This document shows positions 52,879 through 59,402 of a stretch of 59,402 nt of DNA, one piece after another. Positions within the stretch are counted from its first letter, which is position 1; each line of letters starts with the position of its first letter. The notes under the pieces were generated by a model. It searched no databases and was not told the origin of the DNA. It worked only from the letters and a program-made list of their open reading frames with translations. A program made the position numbers and the translations under genes. The stretch spans positions 1 through 59,402 of the forward strand of contig DATJHO010000092.1 of the NCBI GenBank assembly GCA_035493835.1, written 5' to 3'. The stretch is from DASZTU01 sp035493835 (GTDB lineage: Bacteria > Pseudomonadota > Alphaproteobacteria > Rhizobiales > Devosiaceae).

Positions 52879-54704
52879 TTCTTGGCCCGGGGCTGGGAGC
52901 GTGGATTGGCGGCCCGCGGCAGCGTGACGGTGAAGATGGCGCCCGAGCGGTCGGTGCGGTTGCGCGCGTCGATGGTGCCGCGATGGGCTTCCACGATCTG
53001 CTTGGAGATGGCGAGGCCAAGCCCCGAATGATCGCCGAAATGCTCGCCATCCGGCCGATCGGTGTAGAAGCGCTGGAAGATGCGGGAAATGTCGCCGCGA
53101 ATGCCCGGTCCCTCGTCCTTGATCACCAGGGTCAGCGAATCGGTGCTTGCAGCAATGCTCGCCGTAACGGTTCCCCCTTGCGGGGAGAACGAGATGGCGT
53201 TGTCCATCAGATTGGTGAACACCTGCGCCAGCCGGCCATCATGGCCCTCGACCACGGTTGCGAATTTTCCGGTGCGCCGCTCCAGGACGACGTCGACGCC
53301 GCGACGCGACGCCACATCCTTCTGGATGGCAACGATGGTATCGGCGAGCTTGCCGACATCGACGCGCTCGGCGGTCTGGCGCGCCAGTTCGGCATCGAGC
53401 CGGCTGGCGTTGGAAATATCGGAGATCAGGCGGTCGAGGCGGCGGATATCGTGCTGGATAATGGCATTGAGCCGCTCGCGATCCTCGGGCTTCTTGGCCA
53501 GGGGGAGCGTTTCGACCGCGCTCCTCAGCGAGGTCAGCGGGTTCTTGAGCTCGTGCGCCACGTCGGCCGCGAACCGCTCGATCGCCTCGATACGGTTATA
53601 GAGCGCGGAGGTCATCGAGCGCAGGGCGCGAGAGAGATGGCCGATTTCGTCGCGGCGCTCGGTGAAATCCGGAATTTCCGCGCGGGTGCTCATCGAGGAT
53701 TGGACCCGCTCGGCAGCGGCGGAAAGCCGTCGCATTGGCCCCGCGATCGTTCCCGCCAGGAGGAAGGACAAGAGAACCGTCACGCCGGCGGCGACCAGCC
53801 CGATGCGGATGATGCCCCAGCGCTCGGCCGAAATGATCGAGTCGATTTCGCCGGGGGCGGTCGAGAGCAGCAGCACGCCGATGGTTGCCCGAAGCCGCTG
53901 CACAGGCACCGCCACCGAGATCACCAGCTTGTTGTGGTCGTCGACGCGGACCACGTCGGCCGGGGCGCCGGTCAGGGCCGAATCCACCTCCGGGTAACGC
54001 TTGCCCTCATCGGCGCTATATTCCCGGTAACGCGGATAATCGTCGCCCGGGACCCAGCTCATGATGGTGTTCCACCAGTCGACCACCGGATTTTCGGCGG
54101 AGCTTCCGGGCGCCGGCGGCGGCGTCATCTGCCGCAGCACATCGCCGCGGGCATAGATGTTGGCGCTGTCGAGGATCAGCAGGCCATCCTTGTCGTAGAT
54201 GCGTGCGCGGGTGCCGGTGGGGGTGACCAACTGGCGCAAGAGCGGCGCGGCCTGTTCGGGGTTGATCGGGAATTCGAGCGCCGGATCGTAAAAGCTGAGC
54301 GGGGACACGTTGTCGCCCGGCTGGAGCTGCAGCAGGCGGTCGGGATTGACCTGGATCACGTCGCTGTCGACGGTCGCTGAGGCGGCGACGGCGGCGGCGA
54401 TGATCTCGCCCTGCACGCGCAACGATTGCACGCGCGCATCGATCAGGCCGGCGCGCCACTGGTTTAGATAGAGGATGCCAACCACCAGCACGGCGAGCGC
54501 CAGCAGGTTGAGAAAGATGATCCGGCGGGTGAGGTTGGCAAAGATGGTCAGCGACAGAAGTCGCTGGATCGCCGAGACCAGCCGCAGCAGCCAATGACCC
54601 AATTCGGCCAGTGGCCGCCGGCGGGGCACCGCAGCCGCTCCGGACCCGTCGGTATCGCCGGCGGGCTTTGGCAGCCCTTCCAGTTCGTGCCCGCTAACGC
54701 TCAC
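52875..54704 (-). CDS. chvG: Two-component sensor histidine kinase ChvG
   Basis: A 609-residue membrane kinase. TM1 (about 60-80), a periplasmic domain of about 220 residues, TM2 (about 300-325), HAMP, HisKA with FAADVAHELKNPLTSLRSAV, and HATPase with intact NLMDNAISFSPQGG, DEGPGIRGD and HSGLGLAISKQI. ChvG (ExoS) senses acidity and envelope state in rhizobia and phosphorylates ChvI. The GTG at 54704 shares one base with the chvI stop. Confidence 0.95.
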   Translation of the reverse strand: MSVSGHELEGLPKPAGDTDGSGAAAVPRRRPLAELGHWLLRLVSAIQRLLSLTIFANLTRRIIFLNLLALAVLVVGILYLNQWRAGLIDARVQSLRVQGEIIAAAVAASATVDSDVIQVNPDRLLQLQPGDNVSPLSFYDPALEFPINPEQAAPLLRQLVTPTGTRARIYDKDGLLILDSANIYARGDVLRQMTPPPAPGSSAENPVVDWWNTIMSWVPGDDYPRYREYSADEGKRYPEVDSALTGAPADVVRVDDHNKLVISVAVPVQRLRATIGVLLLSTAPGEIDSIISAERWGIIRIGLVAAGVTVLLSFLLAGTIAGPMRRLSAAAERVQSSMSTRAEIPDFTERRDEIGHLSRALRSMTSALYNRIEAIERFAADVAHELKNPLTSLRSAVETLPLAKKPEDRERLNAIIQHDIRRLDRLISDISNASRLDAELARQTAERVDVGKLADTIVAIQKDVASRRGVDVVLERRTGKFATVVEGHDGRLAQVFTNLMDNAISFSPQGGTVTASIAASTDSLTLVIKDEGPGIRGDISRIFQRFYTDRPDGEHFGDHSGLGLAISKQIVEAHRGTIDARNRTDRSGAIFTVTLPRAANPRSQPRAKK

Positions 54705-55417
54705 TATTGCTCCTTGAACCGATACCCCACCCCATAGAGCGTTTCGATCATCTCGAAGTCGTCATCAACCGCCTTGAACTTCTTGCGCAGCCGCTTGATG
54801 TGGCTGTCGATGGTGCGGTCATCGACATAGACCTGATCGTCATAGGCGGCGTCCATCAAGGCGTTGCGGCTCTTGACCACGCCCGGCCGGAGCGCCAGCG
54901 CCTGCAGGATCAGGAACTCGGTGACCGTAAGCGTCACCCGCTGCCCCTTCCACGTGCAGGTATGCCGCTCTTCGTCCATGACGAGGTTGCCGCGCTCGAT
55001 CAGCACCTTGCCGGGCACCGGCTCGCCGGCGGTGGGGGGCTGCGAGGGATCGCGCGGTGAGGACCGCCGCAGGATCGCCTTCACGCGCTCGACCAGCAGG
55101 CGCTGGCTGAACGGCTTGGTGATGAAATCGTCGGCGCCCATCTTGAGGCCGAACAGCTCGTCGATCTCCTCATCCTTGGAGGTGAGGAAGATCACCGGCA
55201 CGTCGGATTTCTGCCTGAGGCGCCGGAGCAGTTCCATGCCATCCATGCGCGGCATCTTGATGTCGAGGATGGCAAGATCGGGGCGCTCGGCGGTCAAACC
55301 CTCGAGCCCGGACGCGCCGTCTGTGTAGGTGGAGACGGTGTAGCCCTCGGCCTCGAGCGTCAGCGACACAGAGGTGAGAATGTTGCGGTCGTCGTCCACC
55401 AGGGCGATCTTGGGCAT
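54704..55417 (-). CDS. chvI: Two-component response regulator ChvI
   Basis: A 237-residue OmpR-type regulator: receiver domain with ALVDDDRNILTSV, phospho-Asp in LAILDIKMPRMDG, and Lys in FITKPFSQ; C-terminal winged helix with LTVTEFLILQALALRPG and YVDDRTIDSHIKRLRKKF. Start at 55417 follows AAAGGAG. Divergent from pckA, the conserved rhizobial arrangement; ChvI controls envelope and exopolysaccharide genes. Confidence 0.96.
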   Translation of the reverse strand: MPKIALVDDDRNILTSVSLTLEAEGYTVSTYTDGASGLEGLTAERPDLAILDIKMPRMDGMELLRRLRQKSDVPVIFLTSKDEEIDELFGLKMGADDFITKPFSQRLLVERVKAILRRSSPRDPSQPPTAGEPVPGKVLIERGNLVMDEERHTCTWKGQRVTLTVTEFLILQALALRPGVVKSRNALMDAAYDDQVYVDDRTIDSHIKRLRKKFKAVDDDFEMIETLYGVGYRFKEQ

Positions 55418-55670
55418 CGAAACTCCTTTCGCTGATCCGGCCGAAAGCGGCAAAACAACTGCCGCCGCTTGGGCCTGCAGCCTGTTTGGGTGCCACAATT
55501 GCGCATAAAGTATGACGCCACAAGCGTCCGCAGCACCTCTGCCCCCCAGCGACCCATCCTGCAACTTAGGTCGTAAGACGCATTGCCAGATGGCGAGCAG
55601 GGCCTCGCTATTACTAGAATTTGGGCATGCTTGTGGCCAACCGCAAGCTTTTTCTCGTCAGGAGTTCCCA

Positions 55671-57269
55671 ATGACCGGCTTGGATCACAGCAGCCTGCGC
55701 CAGGAAATTTTGTCTGCGGCCGAAACCCTGTCGCGCAACGCCCATCCCTCGACACTGGTCGCGATGGCGCTGCGCCAAGGTGAAGCAGAACTCAGCGCCG
55801 ATGGGGCGCTCGTGGCCCGAACCGGCATTTTCACCGGCCGCTCGGTGAAAGACAAGTTCATCGTGCGCGACGAGACCACCGCCGACAAGGTGTGGTGGGA
55901 CAATTCCAACGCCATGGACCCGGCGCAGTTTGCGACCCTGCTCGGCGACTTCCGCACCGCAATGGCCGGCAAGTCGCTGGTGGTGCAGGAATTGCTGGCC
56001 GGCGCCGAACCCAGCCAGCGCATGGGCGTGACCGTCATTACCGAGACCGCCTGGCATGCCCTTTTCATCCGCAATCTGCTGATCCGGCCGGAAGGCGATG
56101 ACCGGACGGCCGCCGCGGGCGAGGTGACGATCCTCCACCTGCCGAGCTTCAAAGCCGACCCGGCCCGGCACGGCACGCGTAGCGAAACCGTGATCGCCCT
56201 CGACATGGAAAACCGGCTGGTGCTGATCGGCGGCACGGCCTACGCCGGCGAAATCAAGAAAAGCGTTTTTTCGTTGTTCAATTTTCATGCGCCACTCAAC
56301 AAGGTGCTGCCGATGCACTGCTCGGCCAATATCGGCGAACAAGGCGACGTGGCGCTGTTCTTCGGGCTTTCGGGCACCGGCAAGACGACGCTCTCCAACG
56401 ATCCGCGCCGGCAACTGATCGGCGATGACGAGCATGGCTGGGCCGAGGATGGCGTCTTCAATCTCGAGGGCGGCTGCTACGCCAAGACCATCAAGCTGAG
56501 CGCGACGGCCGAGCCGGAAATCTATGCCGCCGCGCGGCGCTTCGGCACGGTGCTCGAAAATGTCGTGCTCGCCCCTGAAACGGGCATGCCCGATTTCGAC
56601 GACGCCAGCCTCACGGAAAACACCCGCGCCGCATACGAGATCGATGTGCTGCCCAATATCGCTGCCGGCGGGGTGGGCGGGGTGCCCAAGACGGTGGTCT
56701 TTCTCACCTGCGACGCCTTCGGCGTGCTGCCGCCGATCTCACGGCTGACGCAGGAACAGGCAGTCTATCATTTCCTTTCCGGCTACACGGCAAAGGTGGC
56801 GGGCACTGAGCGCGGCGTCACCGAGCCGCAGGCAACGTTCTCGGCCTGCTTTGGCGCGCCGTTCATGCCGCTGCACCCCACGGTCTATGGCAAGCTGCTG
56901 GCCGAACGGCTGGCGGCGAGCGGGGCGCGCGTCTACCTGTTGAACACCGGCTGGATCGGCGGGGCTTACGGCACCGGCAAGCGCATCGACATCGCCTCGA
57001 CCCGGGCACTGCTCAACGCAGCCCTGTTGGGGGCGCTGGAGGGCGCGCCGATGCGGCAGGACCCGGCGTTCGGGCTTTCCGTACCCACGGCAGTGGAAGG
57101 GATCGACGCGCGCCTGCTCGATCCGCGCCAAAGCTGGGCGGATCCCGAGGCTTATGACCGGCAGGCGGAAAAGCTCAACGCCCTGTTCGCCAAGAATTTC
57201 GAGAAGTTCGGCAGTAACGCCGAAGGCCTCGGCCAGTTTGCGGCGCCGGTGGCCGCCGCGGCGGAATAG
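55671..57269 (+). CDS. pckA: Phosphoenolpyruvate carboxykinase (ATP)
   Basis: A 532-residue ATP-dependent PEP carboxykinase converting oxaloacetate to PEP, the entry to gluconeogenesis. RTGIFTGRSVKDKFIV (substrate site), GLSGTGKTTLSND (P-loop), NLEGGCYAKTIKL, LENVVLAPETG and the TGWIGGAYGTGKR segment are intact, and length is standard. The ATG at 55671 follows CAGGAG. Head-to-head with chvI. Confidence 0.97.
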   Translation: MTGLDHSSLRQEILSAAETLSRNAHPSTLVAMALRQGEAELSADGALVARTGIFTGRSVKDKFIVRDETTADKVWWDNSNAMDPAQFATLLGDFRTAMAGKSLVVQELLAGAEPSQRMGVTVITETAWHALFIRNLLIRPEGDDRTAAAGEVTILHLPSFKADPARHGTRSETVIALDMENRLVLIGGTAYAGEIKKSVFSLFNFHAPLNKVLPMHCSANIGEQGDVALFFGLSGTGKTTLSNDPRRQLIGDDEHGWAEDGVFNLEGGCYAKTIKLSATAEPEIYAAARRFGTVLENVVLAPETGMPDFDDASLTENTRAAYEIDVLPNIAAGGVGGVPKTVVFLTCDAFGVLPPISRLTQEQAVYHFLSGYTAKVAGTERGVTEPQATFSACFGAPFMPLHPTVYGKLLAERLAASGARVYLLNTGWIGGAYGTGKRIDIASTRALLNAALLGALEGAPMRQDPAFGLSVPTAVEGIDARLLDPRQSWADPEAYDRQAEKLNALFAKNFEKFGSNAEGLGQFAAPVAAAAE

Positions 57270-57287
57270 CCCTGACTACATCGTCCC

Positions 57288-57417
57288 CTCTCTCCTCAGG
57301 GGAGAGGGGCAGGGTGAGGGGTGAAGCGGCGGAATAAGCGGTGTGGCGCGGCCTGCACCCTCACCACCCGGCCCTACCGGACCACCCTCTCCCCTGAGGG
57401 GAGAGGGAACGAGGGGT
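57288..57417. repeat. Intergenic repeat family A (copy 5)
   Basis: CGTCCCCTCTCTCCTCAGGGGAGAGGGGCAGGGTGAGGGG then CCTCACCACCCGGCCCTACCGGACCACCCTCTCCCCTGAGGGGAGAGGG. Downstream of pckA. Confidence 0.8.
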
Positions 57418-57433
57418 GCGCGAAAACCGCCAA

Positions 57434-57528
57434 CCTCGTCCTGAGCTTGTCAAATCTTGAGGTCGCCTGGGGCTCTTGAGCCCCCATCCCACCCTCCCCC
57501 TCGCGGGGAAGGCTGGGGTGGGTGTGTT
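57434..57528. repeat. Family C remnant (57434-57463) and family A-like element (57478-57528)
   Basis: CCTCGTCCTGAGCTTGTCAAATCTTGAGG is a scrambled family C motif; CCCCCATCCCACCCTCCCCCTCGCGGGGAAGGCTGGGGTGGG is an inverted repeat close to the 33086 element. Confidence 0.65.
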
Positions 57529-57565
57529 TGGGGGAATTCAGCCGGCGATCACGCCAGCCGGACCA

Positions 57566-58486
57566 TCACATCGGCGAATAGAAGACGTGGGCGCCGATCT
57601 GGGCGACGCGCTTGAAACCCCAATCCGGCGAAACCGAAGTGGTGTGATAGTAGAGCGCCGAGCCGGGGACCACGCCCGGCCGCTTGCCGTGCTGGAAATC
57701 GGAATAGGCGGCGGCGGCGATCTCGTTGGCCTTGACCCAGGCCCGCCGCTCGGTGGCCTTCTGGCGACGGCCGTCGCAGGCGAAGGTGAACTGGCAGCGA
57801 TAGAGACCCTGATCGGCGTTCTGGTAGATGACGCCGCACATGGTGCTGGGGAAGCGCTTGCTCATGGCCCGGTTGATGATGACGTTGGCGACCGCCCACT
57901 GGCCGTCATTGCTTTCGCCGCGCGCCTCGTTATAGATCGCCTGGCTCAGGCAGCCGCGTTCGTTATTGGCCTGCGCGATGCGGCGCGCGGTCGGCTCAAA
58001 ACCGTGATGCGCGTAGCTCTCGAGCATCTGCTCGGTGACGGACGACGACGCGGATTCAGAGGCCAGCTGATCGAGGTCCACCGAAGCAATGTCGAGGCCG
58101 GCTGGCCCAGGCGCTGCGGCGCCATTGATCGCATCGAGCGCGGCGTTGCTAGTGTAGTGCGCTTCCGCATAGGCCGAAACCATGGCGCTGGTCAGCTGCG
58201 GCTGCGGCGCCGCGGGAAGAATATCAAAGCCCTTGCGTGCCTGCTGGCGCGCCACATAGGCCGCGAGCACCGCCGGGGTGAGTTCGGAAGATTGCGCCTG
58301 GGCATTGGCGCTGAGCGGCTCAGACAAAACGGGCGCTGTGTTCGTCTGCGGCGCCACTTCGGCGACCTGCAGGTTCTGGGCGAAGCTTGGCGTCAGACCG
58401 CTGCCAAAGACAAAGAAGGCGGTCGCTCCCAAGGCGACGGCACGAGCTGCCGCACGTCCAGCAATGTCCAATCGCTTTCGCGTCAA
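57566..58486 (-). CDS. Secreted cell wall hydrolase, SleB/Hydrolase_2 family
   Basis: A protein of about 306 residues. A signal peptide (basic LTRKRLDIAGRAAARA, hydrophobic core, cut near SFAQ) leads to a low-complexity alanine-rich region and a C-terminal SleB/CwlJ domain with CLSQAIYNEARGESNDGQWAVANVIINR and GSALYYHT near the end. Such enzymes are lytic transglycosylases or amidases acting on peptidoglycan. The TTG start at 58486 is placed by the signal peptide; TTG 58561 is possible. CtrA-type sites lie upstream, so cell-cycle timing is likely. Confidence 0.82.
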   Translation of the reverse strand: MTRKRLDIAGRAAARAVALGATAFFVFGSGLTPSFAQNLQVAEVAPQTNTAPVLSEPLSANAQAQSSELTPAVLAAYVARQQARKGFDILPAAPQPQLTSAMVSAYAEAHYTSNAALDAINGAAAPGPAGLDIASVDLDQLASESASSSVTEQMLESYAHHGFEPTARRIAQANNERGCLSQAIYNEARGESNDGQWAVANVIINRAMSKRFPSTMCGVIYQNADQGLYRCQFTFACDGRRQKATERRAWVKANEIAAAAYSDFQHGKRPGVVPGSALYYHTTSVSPDWGFKRVAQIGAHVFYSPM

Positions 58487-58584
58487 TACGCCCCAGCTTT
58501 CCCCGATGCCGCCACAGGCGCCACCAGCCCTCGAAGTCTGTCCCGCCGGCAACTTAGCCAAAGCCTTTGCCGGTGGGAACTAAA

Positions 58585-58613
58585 ATTTTACGATCCCTTA
58601 ACCATGATCCCCA
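58585..58613 (-). promoter_or_regulatory. Possible wall-hydrolase promoter with weak -35
   Basis: TAAAAT (58585-58590) and TGGGGA (58608-58613) on the minus strand, 17 bases apart. A poor -35 next to a CtrA-type box is the usual look of a CtrA-activated promoter. If transcription starts here, the TTG at 58486 is favoured over 58561. Confidence 0.35.
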
Positions 58614-58633
58614 GGGTCTTAAGACACGGTTAA
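58598..58633. promoter_or_regulatory. CtrA-type binding sites (TTAACCAT and TTAA-N7-TTAA)
   Basis: Full site TTAA-GACACGG-TTAA at 58619-58633 matches the CtrA consensus exactly; a TTAACCAT half-site lies at 58598-58605. Both sit 110-150 bases before the wall-hydrolase start, with a weak promoter between. Confidence 0.65.
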
Positions 58634-58886
58634 CGTGCAGAAACGGCAACCGCCAGAGTGATTTAGCTCTTATGAGCAGCAATCAAGGCGCGTGACTAAG
58701 CCCGCCCTAAGCGAATCGACTCAAGTCGATGCAAATAGTCGGCGAGCCGACCCCGGGCCGCCGCGGGAGGCGCAGCGCGGTAGAATCGGCCGCGCCGGCC
58801 CGCTAGTTTGGGAGACCCGTGGCGACGTCGCCTGCGGAACAGGCGCGCGTAGCCGAATACTGCGCCCCCACCCTGGAGAGGCGGTA

Positions 58887-59336
58887 TTGCCCGAACTCAG
58901 ATCCGAACGTCCCGGGCCCGTGCTGTTTGCGCCAGCGGGGGGCTGGGGGCCGCTCATGGGGCTCGAGGTCAACCTCGGGCACATCGCCTGGAACTGGCGC
59001 GACCTGCATGGGCTTCCGCACTTCCTCGACGACGGCGAGGTTGGCGAGGGCATCGTTGCGGCATCGTCCGAGGGCGGGTTGTTCGAATATGGCAGCGACG
59101 CCGAGATCATCGGCCGTCTGGAAGTTTTGCGGGACGGAACGGGGGTGGATGCGGCGGTTGCCGCCTCGGTCACCCGGGGCGATGCCGCAACGCCGCTCTT
59201 CGCAAGGCGGGGCCTCTTCCCGATCGTGCCATGCGGCGTCGAGGCATTTTCGGCGCTTGCCGCACAGGCGGGCTGGCAGTTGGCCGAAACGCGCCCCGCC
59301 GCCTTCAGCGATCAGGTGTTGCTCGTAAAAGGCTAA
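58887..59336 (+). CDS. Unrecognised protein, possibly frame-disrupted at its 5' end
   Basis: About 149 residues, not recognised. Coding character is good from here (FAPAGGWGPLMGLEVNLG, WNWRDLHGLPHFLDDGEV, TRGDAATPLFARRGLFPIVPCGVEAF) and it ends FSDQVLLVKG. TTG at 58887 with GGAGAGG is the assumed start. Another frame just upstream, GTG 58819 with GGGAG and product MATSPAEQARVAEYCAP, also looks like an N-terminus and runs out of coding character near here, so a frameshift joining the two is possible. Convergent with the partial gene at the window end. Confidence 0.5.
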   Translation: MPELRSERPGPVLFAPAGGWGPLMGLEVNLGHIAWNWRDLHGLPHFLDDGEVGEGIVAASSEGGLFEYGSDAEIIGRLEVLRDGTGVDAAVAASVTRGDAATPLFARRGLFPIVPCGVEAFSALAAQAGWQLAETRPAAFSDQVLLVKG

Positions 59337-59402
59337 GCGTTGGCGGCGAGGCTCGGCAGCGCCAGGCTGCGGACGTGGCTGAGGCTTTCCAGTACGGCGA
59401 CG
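59333..59402 (-). CDS. C-terminal 22 codons of a minus-strand gene (cut by window end)
   Basis: Reading from the window edge on the minus strand, an open frame VAVLESLSHVRSLALPSL ends with LAANA and TAG at 59333. Its stop overlaps the stop of the plus-strand gene. Too short to identify, but the open frame and convergent placement support a real gene. Confidence 0.4.
   Translation of the reverse strand, partial: VAVLESLSHVRSLALPSLAANA

Overview
The window is a chromosomal segment of a high-GC alphaproteobacterium, most likely of the order Hyphomicrobiales (Rhizobiales) and plausibly Devosia or a close relative. The order call rests on gene neighbourhoods typical of the order: HPr - EIIA-Man - short HprK - ChvG - ChvI divergent from pckA; DivL-like kinase - tsaE - MurNAc-1-P uridylyltransferase - addB - addA - trxA, with folC and accD beyond; and an MbfA-type iron exporter with an Irr-like box. 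The genus is inference only. I see no tRNA, rRNA, CRISPR, insertion sequence or prophage gene; this is core chromosome interspersed with short GC-rich intergenic repeats.

Layout. 1-9.0 kb: extensin-like protein (cut by the window edge), GFA-family protein, YeiH-type exporter divergent from its LysR regulator, YghZ-type aldo/keto reductase, a membrane LytTR regulator divergent from two small membrane proteins, the MbfA exporter and a P-loop kinase. 9.0-14.6 kb: complete oppABCDF peptide transporter. 14.8-17.1 kb: alpha/beta hydrolase and glycosyltransferase. 17.3-24.1 kb: translation block infC, rpmI-rplT, pheS-(DUF2442-ASCH-exonuclease)-pheT. 24.2-33.0 kb: ABHD10-like hydrolase, PAS-GGDEF diguanylate cyclase, acetyltransferase and NAD-binding epimerase, cobD, orphan ABC ATPase, Gfo/Idh/MocA oxidoreductase and VOC protein. 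33.2-38.2 kb: isochorismatase-like hydrolase divergent from a TetR regulator, accD, folC, FMN reductase, trxA. 38.2-48.7 kb: addA, addB, murU-like, tsaE, DivL-like kinase. 49.3-51.3 kb: ahcY and DUF2937. 51.5-57.3 kb: PTS regulatory proteins, ChvG/ChvI, pckA. 57.5-59.4 kb: SleB-type wall hydrolase, an unrecognised + strand gene and the tail of a - strand gene.

How the parts work together. Several regulatory circuits can be read from the DNA: an Irr-type iron box on the mbfA promoter; a perfect palindrome beside the ahcY promoter; two TGAGG-N4-CCTCA boxes over the tetR promoter; a CtrA-type TTAA-N7-TTAA site before the wall hydrolase, with a DivL-like pseudokinase (DivL acts upstream of CtrA) in the same window; a terminator-like hairpin just before rpmI; and an ATT start codon on infC, the usual basis of IF3 autocontrol. 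The PTS/HprK/ChvGI block links nutrient state and envelope stress signalling to pckA, the first gluconeogenic step. The most unusual layout is the pheST operon, where three small genes (DUF2442, ASCH, DEDDh exonuclease) are overlapped stop-to-start between the two tRNA synthetase subunits.
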